Assembly (NCBI GenBank): GCA_021780815.1
Contig: JAJXYC010000015.1
Coordinates: 124,001-188,000, forward strand
From: Bacteroidota bacterium
GTDB taxonomy: Bacteria > Bacteroidota > Ignavibacteria > Kapaibacteriales > UBA2268
Length of the DNA: 64,000 nt
Reading direction: 5' to 3'
Both the position numbers and the translations under genes were made by a program. Below, one piece after another: positions 1 through 11,300 of the stretch. Below the pieces are notes generated by a model, which was not told the origin of the DNA, did no database searches, and saw nothing but the letters and a program-made list of their open reading frames with translations. Within the stretch, counting starts at the first letter, position 1. Every line of letters starts with the position of its first letter.

Positions 1-2
1 AA

Positions 3-1253
3 ATTACTCATTATGTTGCTGTAAAAGAAGATATTGACCAAAAGAAAGCTTCTGAAACACAAATAAAGATGTTGGCTATCGCATTAGACAATATAGAAGC
101 TTATGTTTTCATTAAAGATTTAGATGGAAAATATATTTATGCAAACCTCGCTACTTTACACCTATTTAACACTTCTCTTGATAAACTTGTTGGAACTGAT
201 GATAGTCTATATTTCAATGAAGAAACTTATCTAACAATTAAAGAAAACGATTTAGATACAATAAATTCCTTAGAAATAACTAAAAACGAAGAAATTCTTA
301 TTTTAAACAATAGTCATGATGAATTAGTTTGGTTAACTTTAAGGTCTCCAAAATATAATTCAGAAGGACTAATTGAAGGCATTTATTGTGTTGCAACTGA
401 TATTACTGAACGAAAAAATTTCGAAAAAGAATTAATTGAATTAAATGAGCAAATTGAAATTTCACGTACTGAAATAAAAGTAGATTTGTATCGCCGTAAC
501 TTATTAGTAGAAGAACTTGAAGAAACTAAACGTATCTTAGAAAAAACTAATTCTGAAAAGGATAAATTCTTTTCAATTATAGCACATGATTTACGTAGTC
601 CATTTAATGGGTTTTTAGGATTAACCAAAATGCTTAGTGAAAATATCAATATATTTGATAGTGATGATGTCCAAGAAATTTCTCTCCAACTTTACGAATC
701 GGCATCCAATTTATATAAGCTTCTGGAAAACTTGTTAGAATGGTCAAGGATTCAACGTGGATTAACTCAATTTAATCCTGAATACTGCGATTTAAATATG
801 CTTGTAAATCAAAACTTCCAAATACTTAAAGAATTTGCTAATCAAAAGTCTATTACTTTTGCGAAAAATATTCCAGAGGGCTGTGAAGTTTATTGTGATG
901 TATCTATGCTCAATACAGTTTTACGAAATCTAATCTCTAATGCAATAAAATTTACTCCCAGAAATGGTCAAATAATTATCAATGGGAATAATAATGAAAG
1001 AAACGTTTTAATCCAAGTCAAAGATTCGGGAATTGGTATAAGCAGTGAAATGATTGATAAATTATTTTTGATTGACCAAAAGATTTCACGACAGGGAACA
1101 GAAGGTGAACCAAGCACAGGGTTAGGGCTTTTGCTCTGCAAAGAATTTATTGAAAAACATAGCGGAAATATTTGGGTTACAAGTGAAGTAGGTCAAGGTA
1201 GTTCCTTTTTCTTTACTTTGCCTTATCCTAAAAAACAATTAATATTTTATTAA
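3..1253 (+). CDS. PAS-domain sensor histidine kinase (5' partial)
   Basis: The reading frame is open from the window edge, so the start lies outside; the first in-frame ATG at 69 is internal. The first codons (ITHYVAVKEDI) are the typical end of one PAS domain. A second PAS domain follows and ends in CVATDITERK. A short coiled segment leads to the HisKA H-box (FFSIIAHDLRSP), then an HATPase_c domain with N-box (LRNLISNAIKFT), G1 (DSGIGIS) and G2 (TGLGLLLCKEF). All catalytic boxes look intact, so this should be an autophosphorylating kinase. No receiver domain is fused at the C-terminus and no response regulator lies downstream, so partner and signal are unknown. The stop is 2 nt from the convergent stop of the pseudouridine synthase. 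Confidence 0.9.
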   Translation: MTHYVAVKEDIDQKKASETQIKMLAIALDNIEAYVFIKDLDGKYIYANLATLHLFNTSLDKLVGTDDSLYFNEETYLTIKENDLDTINSLEITKNEEILILNNSHDELVWLTLRSPKYNSEGLIEGIYCVATDITERKNFEKELIELNEQIEISRTEIKVDLYRRNLLVEELEETKRILEKTNSEKDKFFSIIAHDLRSPFNGFLGLTKMLSENINIFDSDDVQEISLQLYESASNLYKLLENLLEWSRIQRGLTQFNPEYCDLNMLVNQNFQILKEFANQKSITFAKNIPEGCEVYCDVSMLNTVLRNLISNAIKFTPRNGQIIINGNNNERNVLIQVKDSGIGISSEMIDKLFLIDQKISRQGTEGEPSTGLGLLLCKEFIEKHSGNIWVTSEVGQGSSFFFTLPYPKKQLIFY

Positions 1254-1255
1254 TA

Positions 1256-1834
1256 TTATTCAAAAACTTTTACAACATCTGCAAATTTCAGTTCTTTTAT
1301 TTGTTGTGACTGCAAAATATCTAAATTTAATTTACCAATTGAATATCTTATTAATCTTAATGTTGGCAAACCTATACTTGCAGTCATTTTGCGGATTTGG
1401 CGATTTTTCCCTTCTGTTATTGAAATATTCAGCCACGAAGTTGGCATGTTTTTTCTAAATCTAATCGGAGGAAATCTTTCCGGAAGCATTGGCTCTTCAA
1501 TAACTTTGACGTTGGCTGGTTTAGTCCTGCATTGCATTTGCTTTAATTTAATCAACACCCCAATTCTTAATTGCTCTATTTGGTAAGGCAACGGAATTCC
1601 TTCAATTTGAACTATATATGTCTTTGTAATATTTGATTTTGGTGATAAAATTTTCGTTTTAAATTTATTGTCATTTGTTAATAAAAGTAATCCTTCTGAA
1701 TCATAATCTAAACGTCCAATTGAATAAACATCTGTTGGAAAATCGAAAATGCTTTTAAGTGTTTGTTTCCCATCACTTTCCGAAAATTGAGAAAGCACCT
1801 GAAAAGGCTTATAAATGGCAAAATACTTGTTCAT
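1256..1834 (-). CDS. rluE: RluE/RsuA-family rRNA pseudouridine synthase
   Basis: 192 aa, the length of the short RluE type without an N-terminal S4 domain. The catalytic signature GRLDYDSEGLLLLTND is near residue 41 and supplies the nucleophilic Asp. The family's second block, PPIRFRKNMPTSWL, is followed by EGKNRQIRKM, the late RsuA/RluE motif. In E. coli RluE makes pseudouridine 2457 in 23S rRNA; here the exact target is inferred from the family only. It stands alone, tail to tail with the histidine kinase and separated from the giant secreted gene by a terminator. RluB/RluF-like specificity is less likely given the missing S4 domain. Confidence 0.85.
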   Translation of the reverse strand: MNKYFAIYKPFQVLSQFSESDGKQTLKSIFDFPTDVYSIGRLDYDSEGLLLLTNDNKFKTKILSPKSNITKTYIVQIEGIPLPYQIEQLRIGVLIKLKQMQCRTKPANVKVIEEPMLPERFPPIRFRKNMPTSWLNISITEGKNRQIRKMTASIGLPTLRLIRYSIGKLNLDILQSQQIKELKFADVVKVFE

Positions 1835-1871
1835 TTTTTATTAATTGATTGTTTGTTGAAAAAATTTCTAA

Positions 1872-1879
1872 CAAAATTA
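1872..1879 (-). promoter_or_regulatory. Possible -7 box for the pseudouridine synthase gene
   Basis: The minus strand reads TAATTTTG, matching the Bacteroidota -7 consensus TAnnTTTG. It would start transcription about 30 nt upstream of the ATG at 1834. No convincing -33 element is seen, and AT-rich DNA makes chance matches common. Confidence 0.3.
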
Positions 1880-1963
1880 AATAAAATTTGTAACTTTTTC
1901 AACATTTTAAACGTCTTACTATTAAGGTAGAGTACTTTTTGGCAAATTTGCCATAAAGTCTTG

Positions 1964-2001
1964 TGTGGAGTTGTCGGGAGACATTCTCCACATTTTTTTT
2001 T
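1964..2001 (+). terminator. Plus-strand terminator-like hairpin without an obvious gene
   Basis: Arms TGTGGAG (1964-1970) and CTCCACA (1986-1992) are followed by a run of nine T on the plus strand. A 12-nt palindrome, GGCAAATTTGCC, lies just upstream. No plus-strand gene ends here, so the transcript it would terminate is unknown. Confidence 0.4.
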
Positions 2002-2011
2002 AAGATAAAGT

Positions 2012-2049
2012 AAAAAAAAAGAGGCTGTCTTTAGAAGGCAGCCTCTTTT
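2012..2049 (-). terminator. Rho-independent terminator after the 2073-aa secreted protein gene
   Basis: Arms GAGGCTG (2021-2027) and CAGCCTC (2039-2045) are flanked by an A-run on the left and T-rich sequence on the right. Read on the minus strand it is a hairpin followed by a long U tract, about 20 nt past the stop at 2068. The symmetry would let it work in both directions. Confidence 0.85.
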
Positions 2050-2067
2050 ATTTAAATCAATCAAATC

Positions 2068-5000
2068 TTATTTGATATGAATGATTTCCTTAGTATCTAC
2101 ACTTGTTCCAGCAGTTAATCTAATTAAATAGATACCTGCTGGTAAGTTTTGACCACTTAAGCTAACGCTGTAAGTACCAACGTTGTAATCAGTATCTTCA
2201 ACTAATATTGCAACAGTTTCACCAGCAGCATTATATACTTTCAAAGTAACCTTTGAAGGAGTATTTAATGTAAAGCTAATGCGTGCTTCTTCGTTGAATG
2301 GGTTTGGTGTTGGTGAATTTAATAAGAAGTTACCAAGAATTGGTTTATCGCTAACTTCAGTAGCACCTACAATACGGAATTCACCTGTTCTAGCATATTC
2401 CATATCTTCTTGTCCATTCCAAATTGCACGAATAATAACGTGGTCAGAGTTTTTATTTGGAATTGTCCAGTTGTATGCACTCTTTAAAGCATTAACGTTC
2501 TTGTTAATATATTCCCAAGTGTTACCGCCGTCATAAGATATTTGCATATCAAATTGATTGATATATTCATAAGTCCAACGAACAAGTTGTGTGCTATTTG
2601 CATTAAATGCATCACCTTGTTTAGGATTAACGAATTGTAATGCACCACTTAATACTTTGAATGGTGTTGAATAAGCATCAACTTCACCAGTAGCAACATC
2701 AACCATACGAACAACAGCTTGTTTAGTATTTACCGAAGGAATTTGCCATTGTTCTTGGAACAAATGAGAATTAACTGAACCTGTAACAGGAATCCAATTA
2801 TCAGTTCCATTTGCACTAAATTCAAATTTAACAGTAGCATAATCTTCCATTACCCATTGAATATAGTCTTTTGAACCATATTTATAAGTTGGGTCAGTTG
2901 ATGCTGGTCTTGAAATTCTTATAGCGTCTTGAGTAATAGAGAACATTGCATCGCTTCTATCAATTTCATTACCATTTCTATTATCCATAATGCGTACTAA
3001 GCACTTGTTTGAGTTGATTTGAGGTGTTTTCCAAGTATAACTACCACTCATCAAATTAATAGGGTCAGTAGTAATATTAGTCCAAGAGCTACCACCATCA
3101 ATTGAGTATTCAAGTGTTCCTAAAGCATTGTCAGATGGTAATGTCCAAGTAATTTGATAAGTTTTTCCTGAACGCCATGATTCACCACCATTAGGTGAGG
3201 TTAAAGTTACACTACGAACAACATCAATAGGAGCAATAGGTAAGAATTCACCTTTACTTGTAATATTCTGACCGTCAGTAGTTAATACCACTGTAATTGG
3301 ATGCCAGTTGAATTCGTATTTATCGGATATATTTTGGATTTTATATACCAAAGTACCTAATTTAGTCCAAGTATTTGGAACAACAACACCTTCTGGTCTT
3401 ACATAACCATCATAGTCAATTTCTATTGTACGTAAGTTAGCAATTGGATTATTTGCATCTTGAGTTGGGCCTGAGAATGCAGTAGCATAACCTTTGCTTG
3501 AATAATTGCTAAATGGATTTTGGTCTATACCAATTAAGCCTTCAAATTCAAGTTTATTTGTTTCATAAGTGATCCCAAATGTACAGTTACCAGGAGCCCA
3601 TTCTCCACCAGTGTTTTGGATATATAAAGTAACAAGGATTTCATCATCTTTTCTTTCTGCATTACCCATTACTTTGTAACTAACACCACCTTGTAAAGCG
3701 TAATTGATATTCTTTTTGTCATTATGTTTGCCACCAGTAGCTAAGAAAGCTTTTGCAGCTTCATTCATTTCCATTGAACGCTTTGTATCCAATGGAGAAA
3801 TAGCTTCAAGTGGATTTTCTTTAGACACATAACTCATTATACCAGGTATTGCTGCATAACTAACAACACCAATATCAGTTAAACGAGTTAATTTATTTGA
3901 GTTTCTATCAACTAAATCACGGTCAATAGCGTTTACATAACCATCACCAGTTACATCTGAACGATAAACACCTGAACCAATATCAGCACGAACTTGAACA
4001 CGATCAACAGCATTAATTTGTCCATCACGATAAACATCACCAGCAACTAGCGCTGCCATTCTGTTAGATGATGATACTACTTGACCAGCTGAATAATTCA
4101 ATGATGTTTCATCATAACCACTAATACTTGGATTAATTTGATGTTGTCCATAAGCACTGAACAAACCATTTCCACTATAAACATTATCTTGGTCTGTAAC
4201 CATATAATCACTTGCTGATGGAGTTGCATTTTGTCCCCAACTTTGGAAATCCCAACCTGATTCAATTGCCCAAGTATTTAAATTATCCCCATTAAAATTA
4301 AATGTTGCTGGGAAACGTGATAATACTGGTAAGTGATTCAAATGTTCAACTAACACATAATATTGTCCATTTGGTAAATCAGTGAACACAAATGGAATAT
4401 CAGCAAACATTGAACCATCAACTCCACGTGTAGTTGGATCTAATGCTGATGAATAACTTGTCATATATCCATTAAGGCTTTCCATTGAATCAACTTTTTG
4501 ATTTGGTTGTCCGGCTACAGTATTGAATAAAGTTATTTTTACACCTAATGTAGCAAATGATGTTCCAATATTCGTAATTGTATTGTTTGAACCTTGATGG
4601 AAACCTTCAAGCAATGCACGAACTGTAAAGTTTGAAGGAGGTGTAATTGTAAATAAAGGTCCTTCTGTTTCTAATGTTGAAATACTTGTATATTCCCAAG
4701 GAATTGATGCGTTAATTGTTGCACGACCACGTAAACGAAGCCTTGCATTTGTCAATGCGGCTGATAAAGGTCCTTGGTCATTATATATTTCATCATTATT
4801 AACATCTGGGTCTGCATTCGATACATTTAAGTTTGCAGCATATTGTGGTGTTGTGGCAACTCCTGGGAATTGATAAGCACTTGTAACTGGCAAAGTCATT
4901 GAATTTAAATAAGTTGCTGAATATTTAGTACTTGCAACAAACTGATAGTTTTCAATAAATTGTCCACCACCGCCAATCAATCCGTAAGATAAATCTGCAT

Positions 5001-8000
5001 CTTGATTTAAGGCATTGCTTCCTGTATGGAATGACAAACCGCCGTCATAATCGAATCCAACCCAACGAACTCTTAAATTTGTTGTTAAATTTGGTACTAC
5101 TTGTTTTACAATTGGTTCTACTAATTTTATGTATGGAGTTGATGATTGATAATTTACTCCATTACCAATTAAACTAACGTCTCCAATTACTAATGCATTA
5201 ATAGCAGAGTTTGTTGAAGCAAAAGATTTGTACCAACCATTATTTACAAATGAACCACCATCAAAAGCAAATGCCGCAACTAAATTCTTTGTATATATAG
5301 AAGAAAAGTCACGAGCATGGCTTGTTAAAGCACCTTGGATAAATTTTGTCAATGATGTTGGTGTTGATTGATTTTCTATTCCGTCAATTTGTTGGTCTGC
5401 TGGATATCCATTCCAATATCTAAATTCACGAAATTCTCCAATATAATTTGTACCAGTTGGTTGGCTACAAATATAAAGTGGATATTCGTTTGTCAAATTT
5501 GTTGAAACGTTGTTTCCTAATTGAGTTGTGATTGCATCGCTCGATTGCGGAGTTCCATCAATATAAAATCTAATATTGCTGGTACCAGTTCCATTAGCTA
5601 AATTAACTAATACTCCAATATGTGTCCAGATTTTTCCTAAAACTTGAACGTTTGGAATTGGAATTGGATTATTTATATCACTTAATGCTGTATGAACTGT
5701 ACCATTGGCATCAACAACATCAAATTGTAATTGACCTGTTGGCAACAATTTCAAAGCATAATGAGTGTTTGTTCCATTTGTTTTTACTGCTAATGGGAAA
5801 TAGCCTTCGCTTGTAGTTGGGAAACGGTCAGGGCTTATCCACATTTCAATAAAACTTACACCACGACTTAAATTCATATCAGTTGAGCCAGGAACATAAA
5901 TTTCAGATGAACCCGCATTTCTTGCGGCAAAAAATGGAGCAACTGTCATTGGTCCGCTAATTGAATAAATATCGCTTTGATTATTTGAAGTTTTTCCGCT
6001 TACTTTAACCAAAACTTGTTTGGAGTAATTTTGGTCTATTGTATTACCAATTCCTTGTAAATCATCATAAGCGCCAGAGAAAGTAACGCTATTATATGGT
6101 TCCCAAGTTGCAGTAACACCTTCAATTTCTACTTGGTCAAGTGGTAAGCCAGCAGGTGATGAGGTATTATCTAATGCATCTGCCCAGTTATTTCCACCAT
6201 CACGGCTATACTCAATTTGCAAATCTTGTGAATTAGGAGCTGTGCTACCTAAACCATAACCAATCCAACGAATAACGAATGTTTGCCCATTTTCATTTTC
6301 TGCACCATCACCACCTAATGGAGATATTACCCTTATATGTGGTCTATCAGGACGATATAATTCATTATCATTTGCTACGTTGTTATCAACATAATAATTT
6401 AATACATTATTCCCATCTTGATATGCTACAACTGTTGCGGCATCGTTTCTATTTGCTTGCATCTTGTAATACATATCCAAAGATATACGTAATGAATCAA
6501 ATGTATCAAGTGGTCCTAATGGATACACATCTCCTGCTGGGTCATATACGCCGGCAGCATGTTTTAGTATTTCATCAGCAGAAAGTGCGGTTCTCCATAC
6601 TTTCACTTCTTTAATACCAGCTTTTAAGAAATTACCCGTAATTGGTCCGTTGGTTGGATTTACTCCAATCCAAATTGGATGTTCAAATGTTGCCATTCTT
6701 GCATCTACGGCACGATTATCTACGGTTTGTCCTACACGTTGACCATTTACATAAAGTTGCACTGTATCATTTTTCACAACTCCTGCTATATGAACCCAAT
6801 TTTGACGATGTAATTCACTTGCCGCATCGTTAGAAAGTGCGATATCTGAATTTGCTACTGGCAATGCTTCATTAGATATTATTTTACCTAAATATATTGA
6901 GTTGCCATCAAATCCTCTATCTTGGAATTCTCTTACTCTAAATGCTGGGTATTTCCCTTGTGCCAAATAAAGCAAGAAAGCTCCTTCTTCCGGACTACTT
7001 GAGCCACCACCGTGTGCTATAATTCCAGGTTCTTTGGTTGAATCACCGTAAGCGTTTAAGTTCACCCATGCTTCTACTGTCAATTGTGTTGGCAAACTGT
7101 AATTTTGTGCTGTGCGGAAATATTCATTAGAACCATTTAATTGGGCAAAGAATAACCTTGAAAGAACAAAATCAAATGAACTCATTCCACTTATTGTGCC
7201 TAATATCCTTCCAGAAATTGGTGAACCTACTCCGTCTGTCGATAGTTGTGTAAATTTTAATCTACCTTTTTCTGACCTTAATGAGAAGAATGGGTCGCCT
7301 TTCCAAATTACCCTGACTATACCTTTCCAATTTAACGGTAATGATGAACCATCTCCTTTGGTTACTGAATAACCCGGTACTGTGCCTGTTGTTGTTGTAA
7401 TTTCTCCATCTGCTATGTTAGAATAATTTACTACCGTTGCCTGAGCTGATGTTTCAGCAAACCTAAACGAATTTGTAAATGATGTCCCTCCATCTAATGA
7501 ATACGCTACATTATATGCTAATGGTTCGCTTCCATAACTATATGTAGATACATCGAGTAAACCTGAACGTTCAAAATATATAGGATAACCATTTGCTACT
7601 AATGACGCATACGTATAGTTACGATTTACAGTTTCTCCACCATTTGGATTTAAAATTGATATACCTTTAATTGTAATATTGTTCGCATCTGTAATTGTGT
7701 AATTTGATGCTGTTAAGATATTACCATTAATATCTGATACCGCAACGGAAGGAACTCCGCTTATTTGTGTAACGATATTTGCCATATCTGTGCTTGTTAG
7801 AGTTGCATAGTTAGTAATATCAAATTCTATTTTACCAATAAATGTTCCTCTTCCTGTTGTTGCAGGTTGCAATCCAGCACCACCTGCATAAGTAATTTCC
7901 ATCTCGGCATACCCGATACCATTGGAAATCATTATTGCATTGTATCCATTGGTACTGCTATAACCTGAACTTATCGTTACCACTGGATTTGCTTGGTCCA

Positions 8001-8289
8001 CGTTTGAACTTACACTATCTGTTTGGTCTGCTGTATAAGTCAATGCAGCTGGGGTTAAGAAATTGCTATTGTAACTTACAGGATACGTAAATGAACCAAG
8101 CATTGGCGCATTTGCTGTGAGTGATTTAACCCATACTTCTATTCCGACCCTATTTCCCAATCTCCGGTACTTTGTCGAAAATGCGTAATATTGTTGTGCA
8201 AAAGTTTCACTTACCATCCCTGCGAGTACTATTATTACTGCCGCAAGACCGACTACCTTTGCAACTTTGTGAATTAAACTTTGTCTCAT
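2068..8289 (-). CDS. Giant secreted LamG / dockerin-like / T9SS-sorted surface protein
   Basis: 2073 aa. A signal peptide ends near ETFAQ (residue ~31). A cohesin-like N-terminal region is followed by two concanavalin A/LamG-type domains (about 380-580 and 785-970), recognised by EAWVNL and EMWISP cores and typical 'GxIxEVxVW' ends. A dockerin-like double calcium loop (about 1415-1466, with VTGDGYVNAIDRD) comes next. Three Kre9/KNH-like beta-sandwich repeats of the 'SPNGGExW' type lie at about 1695-1970. The last ~85 residues are a T9SS type A sorting domain (PTPNPFNEEARISF ... GIYLIRLTAG), so export through the outer membrane and surface anchoring are expected. It probably shares a transcript with the 1694-aa gene 105 nt upstream and ends at a strong terminator. 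Adhesion or polysaccharide binding is plausible; no catalytic domain is recognised. Confidence 0.85.
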   Translation of the reverse strand: MRQSLIHKVAKVVGLAAVIIVLAGMVSETFAQQYYAFSTKYRRLGNRVGIEVWVKSLTANAPMLGSFTYPVSYNSNFLTPAALTYTADQTDSVSSNVDQANPVVTISSGYSSTNGYNAIMISNGIGYAEMEITYAGGAGLQPATTGRGTFIGKIEFDITNYATLTSTDMANIVTQISGVPSVAVSDINGNILTASNYTITDANNITIKGISILNPNGGETVNRNYTYASLVANGYPIYFERSGLLDVSTYSYGSEPLAYNVAYSLDGGTSFTNSFRFAETSAQATVVNYSNIADGEITTTTGTVPGYSVTKGDGSSLPLNWKGIVRVIWKGDPFFSLRSEKGRLKFTQLSTDGVGSPISGRILGTISGMSSFDFVLSRLFFAQLNGSNEYFRTAQNYSLPTQLTVEAWVNLNAYGDSTKEPGIIAHGGGSSSPEEGAFLLYLAQGKYPAFRVREFQDRGFDGNSIYLGKIISNEALPVANSDIALSNDAASELHRQNWVHIAGVVKNDTVQLYVNGQRVGQTVDNRAVDARMATFEHPIWIGVNPTNGPITGNFLKAGIKEVKVWRTALSADEILKHAAGVYDPAGDVYPLGPLDTFDSLRISLDMYYKMQANRNDAATVVAYQDGNNVLNYYVDNNVANDNELYRPDRPHIRVISPLGGDGAENENGQTFVIRWIGYGLGSTAPNSQDLQIEYSRDGGNNWADALDNTSSPAGLPLDQVEIEGVTATWEPYNSVTFSGAYDDLQGIGNTIDQNYSKQVLVKVSGKTSNNQSDIYSISGPMTVAPFFAARNAGSSEIYVPGSTDMNLSRGVSFIEMWISPDRFPTTSEGYFPLAVKTNGTNTHYALKLLPTGQLQFDVVDANGTVHTALSDINNPIPIPNVQVLGKIWTHIGVLVNLANGTGTSNIRFYIDGTPQSSDAITTQLGNNVSTNLTNEYPLYICSQPTGTNYIGEFREFRYWNGYPADQQIDGIENQSTPTSLTKFIQGALTSHARDFSSIYTKNLVAAFAFDGGSFVNNGWYKSFASTNSAINALVIGDVSLIGNGVNYQSSTPYIKLVEPIVKQVVPNLTTNLRVRWVGFDYDGGLSFHTGSNALNQDADLSYGLIGGGGQFIENYQFVASTKYSATYLNSMTLPVTSAYQFPGVATTPQYAANLNVSNADPDVNNDEIYNDQGPLSAALTNARLRLRGRATINASIPWEYTSISTLETEGPLFTITPPSNFTVRALLEGFHQGSNNTITNIGTSFATLGVKITLFNTVAGQPNQKVDSMESLNGYMTSYSSALDPTTRGVDGSMFADIPFVFTDLPNGQYYVLVEHLNHLPVLSRFPATFNFNGDNLNTWAIESGWDFQSWGQNATPSASDYMVTDQDNVYSGNGLFSAYGQHQINPSISGYDETSLNYSAGQVVSSSNRMAALVAGDVYRDGQINAVDRVQVRADIGSGVYRSDVTGDGYVNAIDRDLVDRNSNKLTRLTDIGVVSYAAIPGIMSYVSKENPLEAISPLDTKRSMEMNEAAKAFLATGGKHNDKKNINYALQGGVSYKVMGNAERKDDEILVTLYIQNTGGEWAPGNCTFGITYETNKLEFEGLIGIDQNPFSNYSSKGYATAFSGPTQDANNPIANLRTIEIDYDGYVRPEGVVVPNTWTKLGTLVYKIQNISDKYEFNWHPITVVLTTDGQNITSKGEFLPIAPIDVVRSVTLTSPNGGESWRSGKTYQITWTLPSDNALGTLEYSIDGGSSWTNITTDPINLMSGSYTWKTPQINSNKCLVRIMDNRNGNEIDRSDAMFSITQDAIRISRPASTDPTYKYGSKDYIQWVMEDYATVKFEFSANGTDNWIPVTGSVNSHLFQEQWQIPSVNTKQAVVRMVDVATGEVDAYSTPFKVLSGALQFVNPKQGDAFNANSTQLVRWTYEYINQFDMQISYDGGNTWEYINKNVNALKSAYNWTIPNKNSDHVIIRAIWNGQEDMEYARTGEFRIVGATEVSDKPILGNFLLNSPTPNPFNEEARISFTLNTPSKVTLKVYNAAGETVAILVEDTDYNVGTYSVSLSGQNLPAGIYLIRLTAGTSVDTKEIIHIK

Positions 8290-8352
8290 CTTTTTACCTT
8301 TTATTTTTTATACATATTTTCTTGTTAAATAATGAATTTACTTTTTTCTTCT

Positions 8353-8372
8353 CCCCTTATATTTCAAAGGGG
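8353..8372. other. Small hairpin between the two giant genes
   Basis: CCCCTT (8353-8358) pairs with AAGGGG (8367-8372). Neither strand has a T tract after it, so it is not a standard terminator. On the minus strand it lies in the 5' leader of the 2073-aa gene and could separate expression of the two genes. Confidence 0.35.
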
Positions 8373-8394
8373 AAATGTGAAAATATCAAATAGT

Positions 8395-11300
8395 TTATGG
8401 AGTTTCACTCTTATATTCTATCTGACTTTGTAATGCGCTTACTCTATATGGAGTTATAGAGAAATCTCCGTTTGCACTTGTAATTTTGATGTAATATACA
8501 CCTGCTGGTACATTATTAATTACAATTACTTCGTCTGTTGTATTAGAAAATTTACTGCTTCTTAATCTACGACCTGAAGCATTGTAAAGTTCAAGTGTAT
8601 AATCCTTCGGTAAATTCATTAATTTGATTCTTAAATTACTTTGGCCATTTGCTACATCTGGCTCTACGGAGAACCAATCTACATCTGATGCACTTGAAAT
8701 AATACCTGGAACTACTGTACCATCTGCTGTCCCGAGATATTTAGCTTGACTCATCAAATCATTTGGTTCGTAACTATCAGCTATTGCACTATTTGGATTA
8801 CCTATTGCAGTGTTTGTATTATAATTTACTGTCGAAGTTGCATAAGCAGCTGCGGTTCCATTATACTCAAACAATCTGAAATAGTACGTTTGTCCATATT
8901 GCAATCCTGTTATTGTTGCATTTGTTCCTGTATTATTATAGAACACATAAGCGTCTCCTGATGCAGTACCTGCACCGTAAGCTAAATTATCTGTTAAAGC
9001 AGCACCTTGGTCTAATGGAAAATCAGCTGAACTAACAGGAGCACCTGCTTTTACCAATCCTACAACACCAGCACCATTACCTCGTACCCAACTTAATGTA
9101 AGTTGTGTGTTTGTGCCTAATGCTTGTGGAGTAAAGGCTATGTCATGTGCTTGAATTGTTGGTTCTGATGCCAATGTTGAACGGTTTCCTGATGCGGCTG
9201 TTGCATAATAATTAGTTAAAGTTCCTGTACCATTATATTCAAATACATAAAAATAATATGTTGTATTTGGTAATAAGTTAGTTACTGTTACAGTATTTAA
9301 ATTACCGTTATAAACTACGAATCCATCTCCTAAAATAGTTGTCGGGTCGCCAAATGCAGAGTTTGCGGTATAAACTGAACCATCTGCTGGTGTACCTGTT
9401 GGAGCTCCTCCTGCTTTAGCAAGAACAATTCTCTTTTCGCCATTCCCATTTGTCCAACTTAATTTTATTGAGTTTGTTGTAACTGCTCCAAATGTTATAC
9501 TACTAGCCGCAACCGTTGGTTCTGCACTTGGTGTTGTTGTAGAGTTAAAGTTGCTTTGACCAGTTAATAAGTAATTTGGTTTACTGTTTGCTGTTGTTCC
9601 ACCATTATATGTGTATGCTGCAAAATAGTATGTCTTGCCAGGTGTTAAACCAATAATTGTTGGGTTTGTTCCTGCTCCTTTATAAACTACAACTGAACCA
9701 GTCCCTGTAAAGTAATTTCCTGAACCACTTGTAGCAGAAAAATCATTACCAGGTGTTTGATCATATACAACACCATCAATAGGTGCTGTTGGCATACTTC
9801 CTTCTTTCATTACTATGATATGTCCACTACCACTTCCAACAGTTAAACTTAATGTTGTAGTTGTTGTAGTTGTTGTTGCAGCTGAAAGTGCTGTAACTTG
9901 ATTAGGTGTTGGTTGATCAGCATAAAGTAATATATTAGTATATGTTGCTGGCGATAAACTTGTCATTCCCGATGTTGGAGTTACTTGAATAGAAATTGGT
10001 CCGTAACCTAAACCATTTGTAAGGACAAGGTCAGGAGAAGAACCAATAAAAGTTCCATTTCCAATTTGAAGTGGGGTTGTTATTCCAACAGTGGCAGTTC
10101 CAGATGTAATTGTTACACTTAATCCTGTGATAGCTGTTACATTTGCCGGGTTACCATTATTATCTTGTGCTTGAACTTCTATTTTAATATTGCTACCACT
10201 TACAACTTCACCCCCTAATTTTTCAGGTGTATCAGTTGTAGGAGTTGTTGCTAATCCAAAGCCAGTTACAACCAATCTTGTTGGAACTGTTGCACTTGTA
10301 TCTACTGTAAACGTACCACCATCATAAGGTCCCCCTGATGTAATCAATGCGGGGCTTGTTAATGTAAAATCATTATAAGATTCAATTGACAGTGATAATT
10401 TTCCTCCAACAGATGCTCCACTTGCTACGTTACATACAACAAGAAATTGTCTGTCTGTTGTAATATTATTACCTGGGTTCCCACTTGAAGTAGCATCTAT
10501 AGTAATATTGCCTTGTGAATCCATATTTACAGCACTAGAAGATGCTGCATCATCCGCTAATCCATTTTTATTAGCATCATAATATAATTTAAAATTAGTA
10601 AAGTCAGTAGATACAGCACCATCAGAAAGTGTTGCTTTTAAAACTACATTAGTTAAATTAATATTAGGCGTGTTTGCTGGTACCTGTAAAGTAAAACCGT
10701 AAACTGGCACTGCGCTTGCACCTTGAATTACTGGATGTGAAAGCGGTGTATTGTTCACGTTTGCAGTAACTATTTGGCCTGTAAAGCTAATTTCAGGGCT
10801 TGAAATTGCAGAGCCTATAAAATCTACATTATTTGCTGTAATCCCATTTGTTGCAATAGACATTGTAATGTTTGGAGATGCGGTTGATACTGCATTTGAA
10901 ACATCAGATTTAATATAATAATAATATGTAGTACCTGCTGTCAAGGCTTGAGTTAATCCTGATAATGTTAAAGTTGAACCATTAACAGTAAATGTACCAA
11001 CAGTTGTTGGTGCAGCATAATTGGAGACATCATTATTTTCATCTTTATATAATACAAAATTGCTTAACATTCCTGCTACATTTTGATTTAAATTCACAGT
11101 AAACCCAGTAATTGTAGCTCCTGCTGTTGAAGACACTGCAAATCTTAATAATACTTGACCAGTTTGACCGGCAACCAAAGGCATAGTAGCTAAATTATAA
11201 TTTGCAACTACATTTGTTGTAGGCCAAGAAGAAAGAGCAAGTTGATTGTCTACAAATCCAAAATATGCAGGGGTTGTAGAAAATGTAGCAGATGCAACTG

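Noticed and set aside
1831-2064. 77-codon minus-strand frame between the pseudouridine synthase and the 2073-aa gene
   Set aside because: It runs through the terminator, has no SD and looks like translated A/T-rich spacer.
3890-4045. Dockerin-like segment as evidence of a cellulosome
   Set aside because: No scaffoldin cohesin array or cellulases occur; dockerin-like Ca loops are common in FCB surface proteins.
5622-6833. Plus-strand frames rich in Leu/His within the 2073-aa gene
   Set aside because: Shadows of the coding strand; the secreted protein with signal peptide and T9SS tail explains the region.
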